A stretch of DNA of 64,000 nt from the NCBI GenBank assembly GCA_916048095.2, contig OU696583.1, positions 5,595,322 to 5,659,321 on the forward strand, in the 5' to 3' direction. The notes below the pieces were generated by a model. It was not told the origin of the DNA. It saw nothing but the letters and a program-made list of their open reading frames with translations, and did no database searches. Of this stretch, positions 24,031-34,735 are shown piece by piece. Both the position numbers and the translations under genes were made by a program. Origin of the DNA: Sacculina carcini. Its lineage: Eukaryota > Arthropoda > Thecostraca > Sacculinidae. Position 1 is the stretch's first letter. Each line of letters starts with the position of its first letter.

Positions 24031-24099
24031 TAGGTGGTGTGTCAGTTTGAGTATTTTGGGTTCGTGATGAAGGTGGTCTACTCGTGTAATGGAGGTGGT

Positions 24100-24897
24100 C
24101 TACTGGTCTGATGGCCGTGTATCCTGTGATTGTTCTGAGTGCCTAATATTGTACTCTTTCAAAACGGCAACACTTTCGCTACATATCACACAACTAGCTT
24201 TCTGGTCCTTTGTTTCGACAAAGAAGTACTTTACTCCCCATTCTTCATTGAAAACGCTACACTCGGCGTCCACTTTTCTTTTCTTAGAAGCCATAATGAA
24301 GGGTGAAGAAAATGGGATCTGAAAATGAAAAAGAAATTGAATTAGAAACATAATTAATACCCTATTGAAACATAAGTAAAGCAGAAGATTCAGGGGTCAC
24401 TGCACAGTGTGGCAAAAATTTATTGTGAACAATTTGCCACACTGTGCACTGGTGAAGCTACGGCTCACCAAAGGTACATATAAAGCTTATAGGTACATTT
24501 AGTAATAGAATATATCACATAATAAGGTGAGGTGAATAACACGAGGCTTCTATAGGATTATTATACTATGTTTGTTACTTTATGACCTCTAATCACACTT
24601 GTACTCCACTTACCTATCACTGTCAAACAAAGAAATCCCTGTTACATACCTATAAAAGGGATGACAGGCAAAAAGAAGTAAATATTACTGGAGCGTCGGA
24701 CCTGTGTTGACAGCCGGACTCATTTAGGGGTGGGAAAGATTCGTGTTTGTGTGTGTAGCCATGGAAACCATGGGGACGTCAGAGCGTAGGCGGAGCTACC
24801 ACGAGCCGAGGAAGGACGTCAGTTCACCGTCGACGGGCCTGGTGAACTGACGTCGCGGGTCGGATTCGGCCCGCGGGCCGTAGTTTGGTGACCCCTG
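24100..24897 (-). mobile_element. hAT (ZBED-type) transposon fragment with BED finger
   Basis: The - strand frame from 24293 begins MASKKRKVDAE and continues through WGVKYFFVETKDQKASCVIC, the BED zinc finger at the N-terminus of ZBED-like hAT transposases. The frame degenerates near 24130. The outer end at 24897, read on the - strand, is CAGGGGTCACCAAACTACGG, the classic terminus of such elements. A second CAGGGGTCAC is at 24391-24400, but its flanks do not form a clean 8-bp duplication with 24898, so the left boundary is unsure. Confidence 0.7.
24401..24448. repeat. 16-bp perfect inverted repeat
   Basis: TGCACAGTGTGGCAAA at 24401-24416 is mirrored exactly at 24433-24448 around a 16-nt spacer. 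It lies just inside a CAGGGGTCAC terminus, so it may be part of a small hAT-derived element. Confidence 0.85.
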
Positions 24898-25165
24898 TTG
24901 TACATATACATCACATCGGGTGTTACACTCATGTTTTTTGAGAATGTTTTAGCGGTCATGTGATTTTTTGTTAAATTGGGGTTCGGCATGTTCTGAATAG
25001 CATAATAAGCGAATAATTTAACTTAATAATTTTTAGTTAAATTGATAATTTATAATATAGTGATGTGAACAATCAAGAAGTGATGTGCGACTTCTTTGGC
25101 TTGTTTGTTTGGAAATGAGTAGCTATGAAGGACAGAGTTGAGTAGATGAGACTGTTGATGTTAAG

Positions 25166-25339
25166 CAGTTGCGGTGGCAGATTTTTCTGGCGGGGCGACT
25201 GAGGAGAAATATGCTGGGGCTAGGTGAGGAACCGCACTCGATATGGTCATGGTCAGGATTTGGGGGGGTCAGATGGGCTTGACACATTTTCGGGGACTTC
25301 CGACCCTCTAAGCCCCCCCCCCCCTTGGCACCGCCGTTG
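25166..25339. mobile_element. Short degenerate hAT-like MITE
   Basis: The ends CAGTTGCGGTGGCA and TGGCACCGCCGTTG are inverted copies at 10 of 14 positions. The flanks ATGTTAAG (25158-25165) and ATGTCAAG (25340-25347) agree at 7 of 8 bases. The interior holds G and C homopolymer runs. Confidence 0.5.
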
Positions 25340-25639
25340 ATGTCAAGGTTTTGTGTTTCTGTACGAACTGATTGTCTGATGTGTGAAAGTTAACATATTT
25401 AGAGCAGAGACTCTTCATTTCTTGATGGTTCCATACCCCAAGTGATTGTTGAATGTGGTCCCATACACCCTTTACTTAACTGCCAAAATAATTATCACCA
25501 ACCATATTATTTGCCATTATGTCGTACAGATACAAGTATTTCAATCGCTTGAATGAACTGTACCTTAGGTACGGATTACTAGGGATAAACACAACTATTG
25601 ATAATCTTATTGTTTATAAACCATTGCTAATTTATACCA

Positions 25640-25680
25640 CTAGCCAGAAATCGAGTTTCTGGAACTCGATTTCTGGCTAG
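25640..25680. repeat. 18-bp perfect hairpin
   Basis: CTAGCCAGAAATCGAGTT (25640-25657) is mirrored exactly at 25663-25680 with only 5 nt between, giving a very tight stem-loop. No associated gene is visible. Confidence 0.85.
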
Positions 25681-25916
25681 GTTTGGGTATCTCCGGTTAA
25701 GAACCCCTAGTTTAGAGATATTGAAAAAATGGCCGGGATCGATCTCTGAGGCATAACAGCAGGTAATATGCATCTCATTTGAATGGCGACGCTACGTTGC
25801 CGATAATGATTTATCTTGAATTTATCCATAATAGTTATTCTACTATGCATATAGGTTTCTAATGAGCTCGATTTGGTTTTGTAATTGCTTTTAACGAACT
25901 AATTACTTTATTGTAG

Positions 25917-26000
25917 ATGAGCTCCCGAGTAGCTCAGGCACTGATGGTTTATTGTCAGAGTTTGGCTGTTCGAATCCTTGTTCGGGTTCTTTTGTCAACC
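25917..26000 (+). repeat. Possible tRNA-derived SINE head
   Basis: TAGCTCAGGCACTG resembles an A box and GTTCGAATCC matches the B box of tRNA promoters, at plausible spacing. The sequence does not fold into a convincing tRNA, and I see no second copy in the window. Confidence 0.35.
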
Positions 26001-26711
26001 ACACTGCTGGAGTCTATCGGGAGTTATCGCTTGAGATGGTTGCACGGCGGGGTGTCATATAATCTCAACAGGCTGTCATGCACGCTTAAAATACCAATAA
26101 TGACGGAGTTTTATGAATGGCACGCTTTGAATTATTGATTTGTTCTTGTATATCTGTCTGTCTGAATGAATATGTGTTTGTGTGTGTGTTTGTGAATTTG
26201 TATTGTCGTAGGACATCAACTTTGTCAGCACCGATATCATTTCACGCGAATGCAAAATATCCCCCATCCTCTTGGTCTGTCGTACTCGCCAGACACGTAC
26301 ACCGTTTCGCGACACACACACACACGCACACGCAGGCATGCATGCACGCAAACTTTATCCGATTGTTTTTATTAGTTTTTTGTTTGTTTTTTGTGCGTGT
26401 CGTTAATGCGGAATTTAATTTGTATTCTGTTTGTGTGGGCGTCTGTACGTATGTATGTGTGTGTGTGTGTTTGTGAGTGAAGTGATAGGGGAGTTTTGAT
26501 GGTAGGAGGGAGGGTAATGGGGGTGTTTGTAACCTTGCCAGCACGTCAGATGACGCGGTCAATGCCACGTATATGCAACGTGTGTGTGTGCAATGGCGAG
26601 AAAACACACAGACAGACAAACAGGCACATGTACTTTCAGCAGTTTGAAGTTTGTCGTTGGCAGCGTGTATGTGTATAGCGCGTGCGCGTGTGAGCGGGTT
26701 CATAGGCTAAG

Positions 26712-26716
<5 letters not shown>

Positions 26717-26755
<39 letters not shown>
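26717..26755. repeat. (GT)n microsatellite
   Basis: A pure GT tract of about 38 bp in a region with many shorter CA/GT runs. Confidence 0.95.
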
Positions 26756-26760
<5 letters not shown>

Positions 26761-27073
26761 GGTGTGCTGTGTGGTTAACTGACACCCCAACTGTTGCAGC
26801 ATTTGCGAGTTTGCTTGTTGTCTTGTGTGTTCGTGCACTGTGCCAGCTTCTCTGATCAGAAGACAGCCAATGATCTGGACTTATCGCTTTCAAGTCTAGT
26901 TGAGTTTTTATCAAATACAATAAACAGGATCAGTACATCGACAACAGGTTGGTCATATACACATGTATAATGTCCAAGTGGCTGTGGCACCAATTGTAAG
27001 CGCGAACATTTTTACGACATTTAAATTTTGGTGTTGGTGTATTCGAAAAGTGCAATACATATATCGAGGCGAC

Positions 27074-27326
27074 CAGAGTCGTAGCAAGGTCATATGGCCC
27101 ACGGAAGGTAATAATTGAAAGGGGCCGCTATTATAAGTAAAACACGTTTACAATACACGTCTGACTTTGGGAAAATGCAGTTACAAGCAGCTCCTTGGTC
27201 GCCTGGGGACTTTAGGTACTGTTATGCGGTTTTTTATGATAAATTTCAATATGCGTGATGCAACGGGGCCCCTCAACGCTCGGGGCCCTCCGGCCGGGCT
27301 TGCGTAGGGTGGTTGCTACAACTCTA
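27074..27326. mobile_element. hAT MITE, 253 bp, with target duplication
   Basis: The left end CAGAGTCGTAGCAA and the right end TTGCTACAACTCTA are inverted with two mismatches. The 8 bases GAGGCGAC occur on both flanks (27066-27073 and 27327-27334). The GC-rich right half contains GGGGCCC runs typical of a known hAT MITE style. It has no coding capacity. Confidence 0.8.
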
Positions 27327-27334
27327 GAGGCGAC

Positions 27335-28700
27335 ATTTGTTACATATTAAAAATAACTTCAAATACATAAACTGAAGGAAAAATACTTCATTACTGTTTG
27401 CTTATTTTACTAATCTGTGTGTGTGTGGAGAAGGGGTGAGGAAAACAGTTGGGGTGTTTTGTGTTTCTATTCATGCCGCTCTGCTTTGCTCCCTCACTCT
27501 TTGTCTCAGTTTTGTCCTGCAGTGTTTTTCCATGCTGCGTCACCAGCATGGGAAATCCAAGTTGACACTCGCACGCACACACACACACACACACACATAC
27601 ACACACAACACACACTCACGCACACACATACTTGAAGGTTGTTGATTTGTGTTTGTGAAATTATCTGATCAAGTGTTCTGTGCATTGCGTCCACATACCA
27701 TACACCAAACAAAGAGGTTCTGCTCGGTACGATTCCATACTGTTCGGTCGTCTTTGATGATGATTGTTGCCTAATTAGGTTTGATTAGGATGATTGTTGC
27801 TTAATTAGGTAATTAGGTACTTAATTATTTGGAGATATTCTAATTAGGTTATTTATCGATATTCCTGTGTGCATCTGCCTGTTGAGACTGTATGCCACAT
27901 CTTGCTGTTGTCCATCTACAGCGGTTGCTCCGGTTAATTTAACTGACGCTCAAGAACACGGTTGATTCGATTAACGCTCAATTTCAGGGTAGACTCAACT
28001 GAGACTCAATTAGTCTCAAGCAGAGATGTTACTGAACGAATCCCGGTCAGAGGCCAGTGCCAAATCCATTGAGCCACACGGGATTTTAGGCTGGTTATAT
28101 GAGAGGATTATCTCTAGTTGACATTCATTCACATTCTTTTTCGCTTGCAGGATGTGTGAGGTAGTGAGTATTATAATGCGACCTTTGTGTGCACTTTTAT
28201 GCCGTGAGATGTGAAAATACAGTCATATATCAAGTATTTAAAGAGGTGCATTGTTCCTTTTTGCGCAAGGATGCACATTCCTGTCTTTTAAACGCGCTCT
28301 GGTTTGTTCATTATGGGACAGAAGTGTTTGTGATGCTGCAAGTGGTAACATACTGTTGGATTTCGATGAGTGGTTTATTTTGCTAAGTCAGATTTTATCT
28401 AGATTGCCGATTCCCAATCAGGTAGAAGATATAGTATATATATTGACTATTTTCTTCGTGTTTTTGTTGGTTATACTCGATTCTCAAATCTAGTACAGAC
28501 TTGAAGTTTTGCTTAATGATTAGAGTTACGGGCTCCTTTGCAAGATATTTTGTGCAATTCGATCGTTTTCTTGTGACGAATCGTGCTTAGATAGAGTGAT
28601 GTGTAGACAGAGTTAATGTGTATCTTACGTTTTCACGTTGCTTTCACGTTTTATATGCACGCCATTGTCATATTCACAGGTTTAATGGTATCCAGTTTGA
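27335..28700. other. Intergenic region upstream of PDCD5
   Basis: CA tracts lie near 27575-27605. Several open frames (for example 28189-28386) match nothing I know. I see no mobile element with clear ends. Confidence 0.35.
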
Positions 28701-28766
28701 GACTACCCTTGGGTGTGTGTTTATGCATCTTTGTGTATTCGGTTGAAATTGTTTTGTTCGAGCGAA

Positions 28767-29153
28767 ATGGCTGATTTTCCCGCAAACCTCTCCAGTCAAC
28801 AAGGGCCGCAATTGTCACATCATCAGGATGAAGGGCGACAACAGCAGCAGGAAGAGGCTGCCAGGCAGGCGGAGCAAATGAAAAACAACATGCTCACCAG
28901 TCTGCTGGATCAGGAGGCTCGTGCTAGACTCAATACGATTCGACTGGCCAAGCCGGAGAAGGGAGAGCGTCTCGAGGCGATGTTGTTAAACATGGCGCGC
29001 ATGGGCCAGTTGCGGCAGCGTTTATCGGAAGCCGAGTTGGTGGGCTTGTTGGAGAAGTTGAGTGACGGGCTGGCCAACTCGAAAGCGACGAGTCGGGTCA
29101 AGTTTGACCGACGGAGGGCGGCTCTCGACTCCGACGATGAGGAAGATTATTGA
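28767..29153 (+). CDS. PDCD5: PDCD5 (programmed cell death 5) DNA-binding family protein, single exon
   Basis: The 128-residue product starts MADFPANLSS and ends with the acidic DSDDEEDY tail shared with animal PDCD5. The triple-helix core is clear: LLDQEARARLNTIRLAKPEK, then MARMGQLRQRLSEAELVGLL, then RVKFDRRRAALDSDDEEDY. PDCD5 binds the chaperonin CCT, interacts with Tip60/p53 in vertebrates and moves to the nucleus during apoptosis. The N-terminal 35 residues are Gln-rich and lack the usual LRxQRLAELQ helix, so either this end diverged or an upstream exon is missed. An in-frame ATG lies upstream at 28713, but MAD matches the family start. Length matches the family (about 125). A candidate AATAAA is at 29774-29779. 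Confidence 0.92.
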   Translation: MADFPANLSSQQGPQLSHHQDEGRQQQQEEAARQAEQMKNNMLTSLLDQEARARLNTIRLAKPEKGERLEAMLLNMARMGQLRQRLSEAELVGLLEKLSDGLANSKATSRVKFDRRRAALDSDDEEDY

Positions 29154-29773
29154 TGTGGGGAGGGTTTGGGTGCTACTGATGATGATGAATAGAGGAGAGT
29201 AGTGGCATACATGAGCGAATGTAGGTAATGACAGAGGATGGTGGCCTTGTAGACTTACATGGAACTATTCCGGGTGGGGCACATTTTGGTGAGAACGATA
29301 TTGCTCATGATGTTTAAGATGAGCATTGTCTGTTTACTGATTTTGATGATCGACCGACCTAGCAGAACGGGTGTGTTTCAATTTGACAGCGTCAATGTGT
29401 ATGCGTTTTCTCAACGAGCGTACGATTATGGTGTGAAATGGTGCGTGAACAATATAAATATACCCTGGCGTTCTGCACGCCTTCATTTGTGGTCCAACTG
29501 TTGCTTTTTTACTATACTGGTGTTCGTCGTCTTGGTTGGTCGATCTATTAACTCGATCGATCAATCACCACTTGCGAGATAGATGAAGTATGTGTTTCTC
29601 ATGTTCAATTGGCGAATATTGGCTGGTTCTTCTTCTGATCCTGTTGATGATGTATTGTTTGAACTTTTGAAACTGTGGCATGTCATAATTTGCTAAGTAT
29701 CCCGTGTGTTTCTCATCGGTGTGCCCTGTGAGTTCACATGATTTTGGCTTTCGATGTGTTTGAATGTCGTTTG

Positions 29774-29779
29774 AATAAA
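29774..29779 (+). promoter_or_regulatory. Candidate polyadenylation signal for PDCD5
   Basis: AATAAA about 620 bp after the stop codon, the first clear one I see on this strand. Confidence 0.45.
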
Positions 29780-29825
29780 TTATATTGGCATGAACGCTAC
29801 GTAAACGTAGTTGTGTAAACTAGAT

Positions 29826-29870
29826 AAGATCTGTCATCAACACTCCGCGAAAGTATTGATGGCAGATCTT
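29826..29870. repeat. Imperfect inverted repeat
   Basis: AAGATCTGTCATCAACACT is mirrored imperfectly by a segment ending in GGCAGATCTT around a loop of about 9 nt. It could fold in RNA, but no further evidence supports a small RNA gene. Confidence 0.45.
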
Positions 29871-30341
29871 GTCAACACTCCCGCGAAGGGTTCAACTCAC
29901 TACCAAATGTGTATTAGGAGTGTGGAGCAGTTTCCTAGTTTTCCTTGTTGAGTTGCCCCAGACTCTGTATTCTTGGTGAGTTGCCTCACATTTCGCTTGG
30001 TTCGGTCATGTTTGACGTCAATATAAGCTTATGTGCAGGCCGCATCGGACCACAAGTGAATATATTTCCCCCGAAGAGATTCTGAATTCAATTTTCCAAT
30101 TACTTCGTATGCAACTTGACAAGGGTAAGGAAACAAAATCAAGAGTTTTGAAAGAAATCTTGATTTCTGAAACATTTCAACGTTCTAATCACTTACTCCT
30201 TTTTATAATACAATACGAAAAATATTTAGCAGTTCTTACGCTTACTAAAAGTTTCGATGAACAGTATAGACTATTATATCTGTGATTAATCATGTGTTTT
30301 ATTGTCGGTGGCAGCGTTGGTGGGTGTGGGTGGTGGCCCCG

Positions 30342-32618
30342 ATGCCGTCCACCACTGGCTGTCTGCACGTGCAGCTGTTGGCGGCGGCGATTGTGACACT
30401 GGTGTGCGCCTCGTTCGCTGCTGATCGCTCCAACAACTCAGTCACCGTGCTTGACGACATCTCGTGCCGAGGTGGCGCTTGTCTGTCGCTGGCAGACGAC
30501 CATTTCCGAGTCAGTTTCCGCGATGATCTTCAACCTGGGTCTACAGTGCTAGGCAACGTCAGTTCTGAGTTGATGAACGTGTACGCCAGCCGCTACGCAG
30601 GCGGGTTGGATGGATCAGTTCGTCTGAGCGTAAGACTGCTGGATGCCCCGACAACAAGAAGCTGGTCGGGACCACTCGTTGTCACTGCACGAAACAACGC
30701 CGGAGGGTACAGTTTCAGTTTGAGCAAGCTACATCCGTCTGCTTCTAGAATCATGTGCCCTTCAGATGTTCACCAGGAAGCGACGTTTGTAACTGTCGGT
30801 GTGGGCACGAACATTCTGGCTAGCGTTCGGTTTCAGTATGAAATGCGACTGGATGTGCTGAACAGTTCTGAGTGGTCTCTTTTAACCGAGCAGGGACGTC
30901 ATACCATGAAGACCTCGCCAGATCATCCGGACGTCGTGCAGTTCCTATGGAATTCCCAGGAATCAGTGATTATAAGGGTTTCGAGTGAAGACGAGCACTG
31001 TGCAAGCCTCGTAGTTCAACCGAACGAATGCCCTCTGGTTCAAGTACCTGGCGATTTAGTTACAACATCCAAAATTTTCTCTCTAGTACATGATGGAACT
31101 ATACGAGTTATAAAAAAGGATTATCCACACGGATTTTTTCTGATTGCTCTAAGTCAAGGAGACCCATTGATATGCTCGACCGAAACAGGAACCAGTGAAA
31201 ATGCATTGTCTCCAGAGAAAATTATTACCATTGAATTAGTACCAGACAATCAGGTGCCTGCTTCCTTAGTGTTTCCTTTTGTGCTAGTGTTTATTTTCAT
31301 TCTTCTTGGTGTGTCGAACAAATATTTTCGTGTAAAGCTAGCTGTGACCTCAATTACTGTATGTGAATCTAATTCGATGCGGGAATGTGTGAATAGACAG
31401 TGTTCGGGAATTTCTCCAACAGAACCTCCGAGTGAATTGCGTGATGACGACTTGAATTTGCCGGGCATTTTCAAACCTAACACACTTTTTCATCGCACAG
31501 CAATTTTGTTTGCTTGTGCCTTGCTAGTTCTCGCTTTCGGTGCTAGTACTGTGGTTCGACATGTTCGTGAAGAGGTCTTTAAGGGTCATCTGGATGTGTG
31601 TTACCGCAACGAGCGGTGCTCTTACACAGCAATGGGGATTCCTGATTTCAACCATGTCGCGTCGAATATACCTTACATTGGCGCTGGCATTGGCTTTTTG
31701 CTGTCGGTCCGCGAACATCGCAATTGGTATCTTTCAATGACCAAAGGAGGAAGTGTTCGGGTTGGTGTGCAACACGATTTTGATCTTCTGGCCGCGATGG
31801 GTGTTGGTCTTTTGTTGGAAGGGTTCACTAGTGGTCTTTATCATATTTGTCCGAACGATCTGAACTCCAATATTGATTTTTTCTTCATATACTATATCTA
31901 CGCGCTGATCGGTGCCAAGCTGTTTCAGACTCGACGAGGCATTGTCGAACGCTTCAACTACACGCCTGTACTTCTTGTATCAGCTCTGACAATGGTGAGT
32001 TTCAGCGAGGAATTGTTCGGTAATGGCCTGCTTTATCGTCTAATGGTCGTGATATTTCACCTAGCGACGGTAATATTATGGTGCATTCAAATGTATCTAT
32101 ACGGTAATGTCGGTCTCAGTCAGAGTATCACCTGTTTTCGGCAGCGCTCTTCACAAACGTTGCCTATAAATAGGCGGCTGGCAGTTGCTGTGTTTGTCTT
32201 GAACGTCGCCATAATAGCGCTCGGACTGAGCGTTCCGAGTGTGTTTGACGACTTTTCATCGTACGTTCTATTGTTCTTCACAGCTCATTCAGGCCTCTAC
32301 ACTCTGTTCTATTTTGTCATGAAGAAAAAACGGCACTCAGAGCGACCTCCACTTTATGCCCTGGTGTACCTGGTGCTCGGATCCGTTTTGTCGGTGTTCG
32401 GGCTAGTGTTTTTCGTCCTTTTACGGCCCTACGACACCACCTTGACACCGGCGTTATCTCGCTCTCTCAACTCCGAATGCTACTTGTTCGGCTTCTATGA
32501 TGCCCACGATATTTGGCACTTTCTCTCGGCGGGTGGGTTGTACTTCACCTTCATGGTGATCATGACCATAGATGATGATCTATTGGCGGTGCCCACGGAA
32601 GCAATTCACGTTATTTAA
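30342..32618 (+). CDS. SID-1/SIDT family transmembrane protein (dsRNA or cholesterol uptake), intronless
   Basis: The 758-residue product begins MPSTTGCLHVQLLAAA, a signal peptide (about 1-26). An extracellular beta-rich domain of about 275 residues follows, then a first membrane helix (FPFVLVFIFILLG, near 306), a cytosolic loop (326-382) and a bundle of further helices. Family signatures are plain: CYRNERCSYTAMG, LLEGFTSGLYHICPN, and the C-terminal DAHDIWHFLSAGGLYF followed by a DDDL motif. The conserved Ser, His and Asp residues in these motifs correspond to the metal site of the CREST-like hydrolase fold. SID-1 in nematodes imports dsRNA; vertebrate SIDT proteins act in lysosomal RNA transport and cholesterol handling. 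The ATG follows a CAG that could be a splice acceptor, so a 5' leader exon is possible. No intron interrupts the coding region, unusual for this family. Confidence 0.92.
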   Translation: MPSTTGCLHVQLLAAAIVTLVCASFAADRSNNSVTVLDDISCRGGACLSLADDHFRVSFRDDLQPGSTVLGNVSSELMNVYASRYAGGLDGSVRLSVRLLDAPTTRSWSGPLVVTARNNAGGYSFSLSKLHPSASRIMCPSDVHQEATFVTVGVGTNILASVRFQYEMRLDVLNSSEWSLLTEQGRHTMKTSPDHPDVVQFLWNSQESVIIRVSSEDEHCASLVVQPNECPLVQVPGDLVTTSKIFSLVHDGTIRVIKKDYPHGFFLIALSQGDPLICSTETGTSENALSPEKIITIELVPDNQVPASLVFPFVLVFIFILLGVSNKYFRVKLAVTSITVCESNSMRECVNRQCSGISPTEPPSELRDDDLNLPGIFKPNTLFHRTAILFACALLVLAFGASTVVRHVREEVFKGHLDVCYRNERCSYTAMGIPDFNHVASNIPYIGAGIGFLLSVREHRNWYLSMTKGGSVRVGVQHDFDLLAAMGVGLLLEGFTSGLYHICPNDLNSNIDFFFIYYIYALIGAKLFQTRRGIVERFNYTPVLLVSALTMVSFSEELFGNGLLYRLMVVIFHLATVILWCIQMYLYGNVGLSQSITCFRQRSSQTLPINRRLAVAVFVLNVAIIALGLSVPSVFDDFSSYVLLFFTAHSGLYTLFYFVMKKKRHSERPPLYALVYLVLGSVLSVFGLVFFVLLRPYDTTLTPALSRSLNSECYLFGFYDAHDIWHFLSAGGLYFTFMVIMTIDDDLLAVPTEAIHVI

Positions 32619-32861
32619 TTTGGGTCTTCAAGCATCAGTGGTTGCTTTGTTGCAAAATATGAAATAACGAACTGAGGAAGTTGTTTGAAGATGCTGCGTC
32701 ATCGAATGTACTCAAAGGCTACTCATAGCCAGCTGGTTAGTTAGACTGCTCTTGAGCTGTTGAAAATATCGGGTCCTAAGACAGAAGATACGGCCAACTT
32801 TTTGTGTCAAACTAGATGTGAACCATTTTAATATGTTAGAGGCAGTTACATTAGAGTACCA

Positions 32862-33432
32862 TTAAGCCGTGGTCAAAAGAGGCCAATTGTTGGCTTGGCC
32901 AAGAGTTGATTTGCGAGTGGTCACACGACGCCAGTAATTGACCAAGCCATTAGCTGTTGTTCAGAATACGTCGGTGTGGGTTATTTTGCTCTTTTGACTA
33001 TACCATTCGAAATTTGATTGAATCCAGGTGGAGTCTTGGATATAGAGATCAATGTTAAACACATTATGCAGCTTTTATATGTTTACCTATATATCTATTT
33101 AGAAAAATAATTATATTCGTGTATATTGAATAATATATTAAACATTAATATAAATTATACAAATATATTAAATATTGCAACTCATGAAATTGATGAAATT
33201 GTCACAATAAAACGAATACGCAAAACACACAGCACATCACAGACATACAAACTGAGCTGAATTCACTGCACACGTTGCTTCAGTGGTATGTGGTCAAAAA
33301 CGGAGGATCGGCTCAAATGCAGACCAATTGGATTGTAAAGGTGACCATGTTCAACTTCGGTTTTCGGGACAATTGTTGGCCAAGCCAACGGTTGGCTTGG
33401 CCGATAATTGGCCTCGTGTGACCACGGCTTAA
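32862..33432. mobile_element. MITE with long inverted ends and TTAA flanks
   Basis: The left end (TTAAGCCGTGGTCA, then GAGGCCAATTGTTGGCTTGG) is mirrored at the right end (CCAAGCCAACGGTTGGCTTG before TTGGCCTCGTGTGACCACGG), with TTAA at both edges. The interior is AT-rich with no coding frame. TTAA is the piggyBac target, whereas a TTA/TAA reading would fit PIF/Harbinger. The start of the ends does not settle which. It lies just downstream of the SIDT gene. Confidence 0.75.
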
Positions 33433-33939
33433 GAATAGGTTTATGAAACATTGAACATATTTTGTTAACTTTATTCATGTGCACGGATGTGTCGTATAAA
33501 CGACCTTGGTTGGTGTTACGTGGTACGTGTATGTTTGCCGGGTTACTGCGAGAGGCTGTTGTGATATGTATATTGTCAGCATTTTTTAGTTATAATGGGA
33601 CAACATATGCGCGCCAAATACTGTTGTACGTATCATTAAACGCCCGATGAGTGTGAGTGATTGTAGTGATTTGTAATTGCATAAGTAACTAGTAATGAGT
33701 AACATGTGCTTAGTTATTCTGATTTACCATGGTGTGCTATTACGTATACGAGTACACTTTTCATTATATATTGCGTGTTTTCTTTCTCTATTGAAATCAA
33801 TGTACTTACTGATCTGAATATAAGTGTGATAATTTTTCAGCGGTTTATATTGTTGGTAGCCATTGCTACGCCAAAACCGACAACAACGCGCGTTCGTCAG
33901 CGCTACCAGAACCTCCACAAATTGCGTCAGAATTCGCGT

Positions 33940-34042
33940 AGTCTTTATAAAGACTGGTATGTGCGTGATTCGCCAATACAGTTTGCCTTTAAAAAGGCAA
34001 CAATGCGGATAATTCGCTTTACAATACGTCCTTAAAAGGACG
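33940..34042. repeat. Cluster of three AT-centred palindromes
   Basis: AGTCTTTATAAAGACT (33940-33955), TTGCCTTTAAAAAGGCAA (33983-34000) and CGTCCTTAAAAGGACG (34027-34042) follow each other at about 43-bp spacing. The first is perfect; the others have a 2-base AA centre. No gene is evident. Confidence 0.8.
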
Positions 34043-34234
34043 CTTAATTGTGGTACGTAGAAAACAATCATTTTTCTTTAACGATATATTCGGACGGACA
34101 TATACGTAGAAAACACTAGCACACTAACGACGGCGCATAACAATCGAGTCGAGCGAACACAAGTCAACAATCGAGGCGCGACGGGCGATGCACGTTACCC
34201 AGCGGGGCAATGCGTGTGCTTAGGTGTGATTTGG

Positions 34235-34294
34235 ATTTATGTCAGTATCGGACAATCGCGCGCTCACCGGAAGTTAACCGATACTGACATAAAT
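34235..34294. repeat. 17-bp perfect inverted repeat
   Basis: ATTTATGTCAGTATCGG at 34235-34251 is mirrored exactly at 34278-34294 with a 26-nt loop, large enough for a stable RNA hairpin. Confidence 0.85.
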
Positions 34295-34620
34295 GCGACC
34301 TGAGTGGGGCGACTTGAGCGTTGTGCAAGATGTGATTTTGTCGAGAACATGCTGCACCAGACAACGCTTTTATACACATAATGTGAGACAGCTATCATGC
34401 ACAATTGCAATAAAAATGCACACTATACAATACGACCGATGCAACACAATACGACGCTACACAACAAGCACGTAATACGATTCAATGCAATAATCACATG
34501 TGTCAATCACAACAATTAACACGCGAAACAATATTATTAACATTCAAGATAAAATATAATTAAATATTGAACAATCGACACAATCAAGTTCTCAATCACA
34601 ATGAGAACAAAAAGGTGCAA

Positions 34621-34735
34621 TGCCGCGCCTCCAGTGCCCCTCCCTAGACGTGGCGAGGAGACAAGAATGTCGATACCGAGAGGGTGATCGTATTGTTCGT
34701 CCGCTACGTGTACGCAGTGCAGAGTGTGGTATGTG
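34621..34735 (-). mobile_element. Possible 3' end of a Gypsy-type element
   Basis: On the - strand the frame ends DILVSSPRLGRG and is followed by a purine run. This resembles the end of the polyprotein and the polypurine tract in the better fragment at 38704-39210 (ending DSLGRG). It is cut on the right by the hAT copy at 34736. Confidence 0.4.

Noticed and set aside
28030..28100. Possible tRNA gene or SINE on the - strand (GTGTGGCTCAATGG)
   Set aside because: An A-box-like stretch is present, but the B box is wrong and no cloverleaf can be formed.
29259..29582. 107-residue frame after PDCD5
   Set aside because: No recognisable motif and it lies in the likely PDCD5 3' untranslated region.
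30031..30285. 84-residue frame just before the SIDT gene
   Set aside because: No family resemblance; it ends before the SIDT start in sequence that looks like a leader or intron. Kept out as unsupported.
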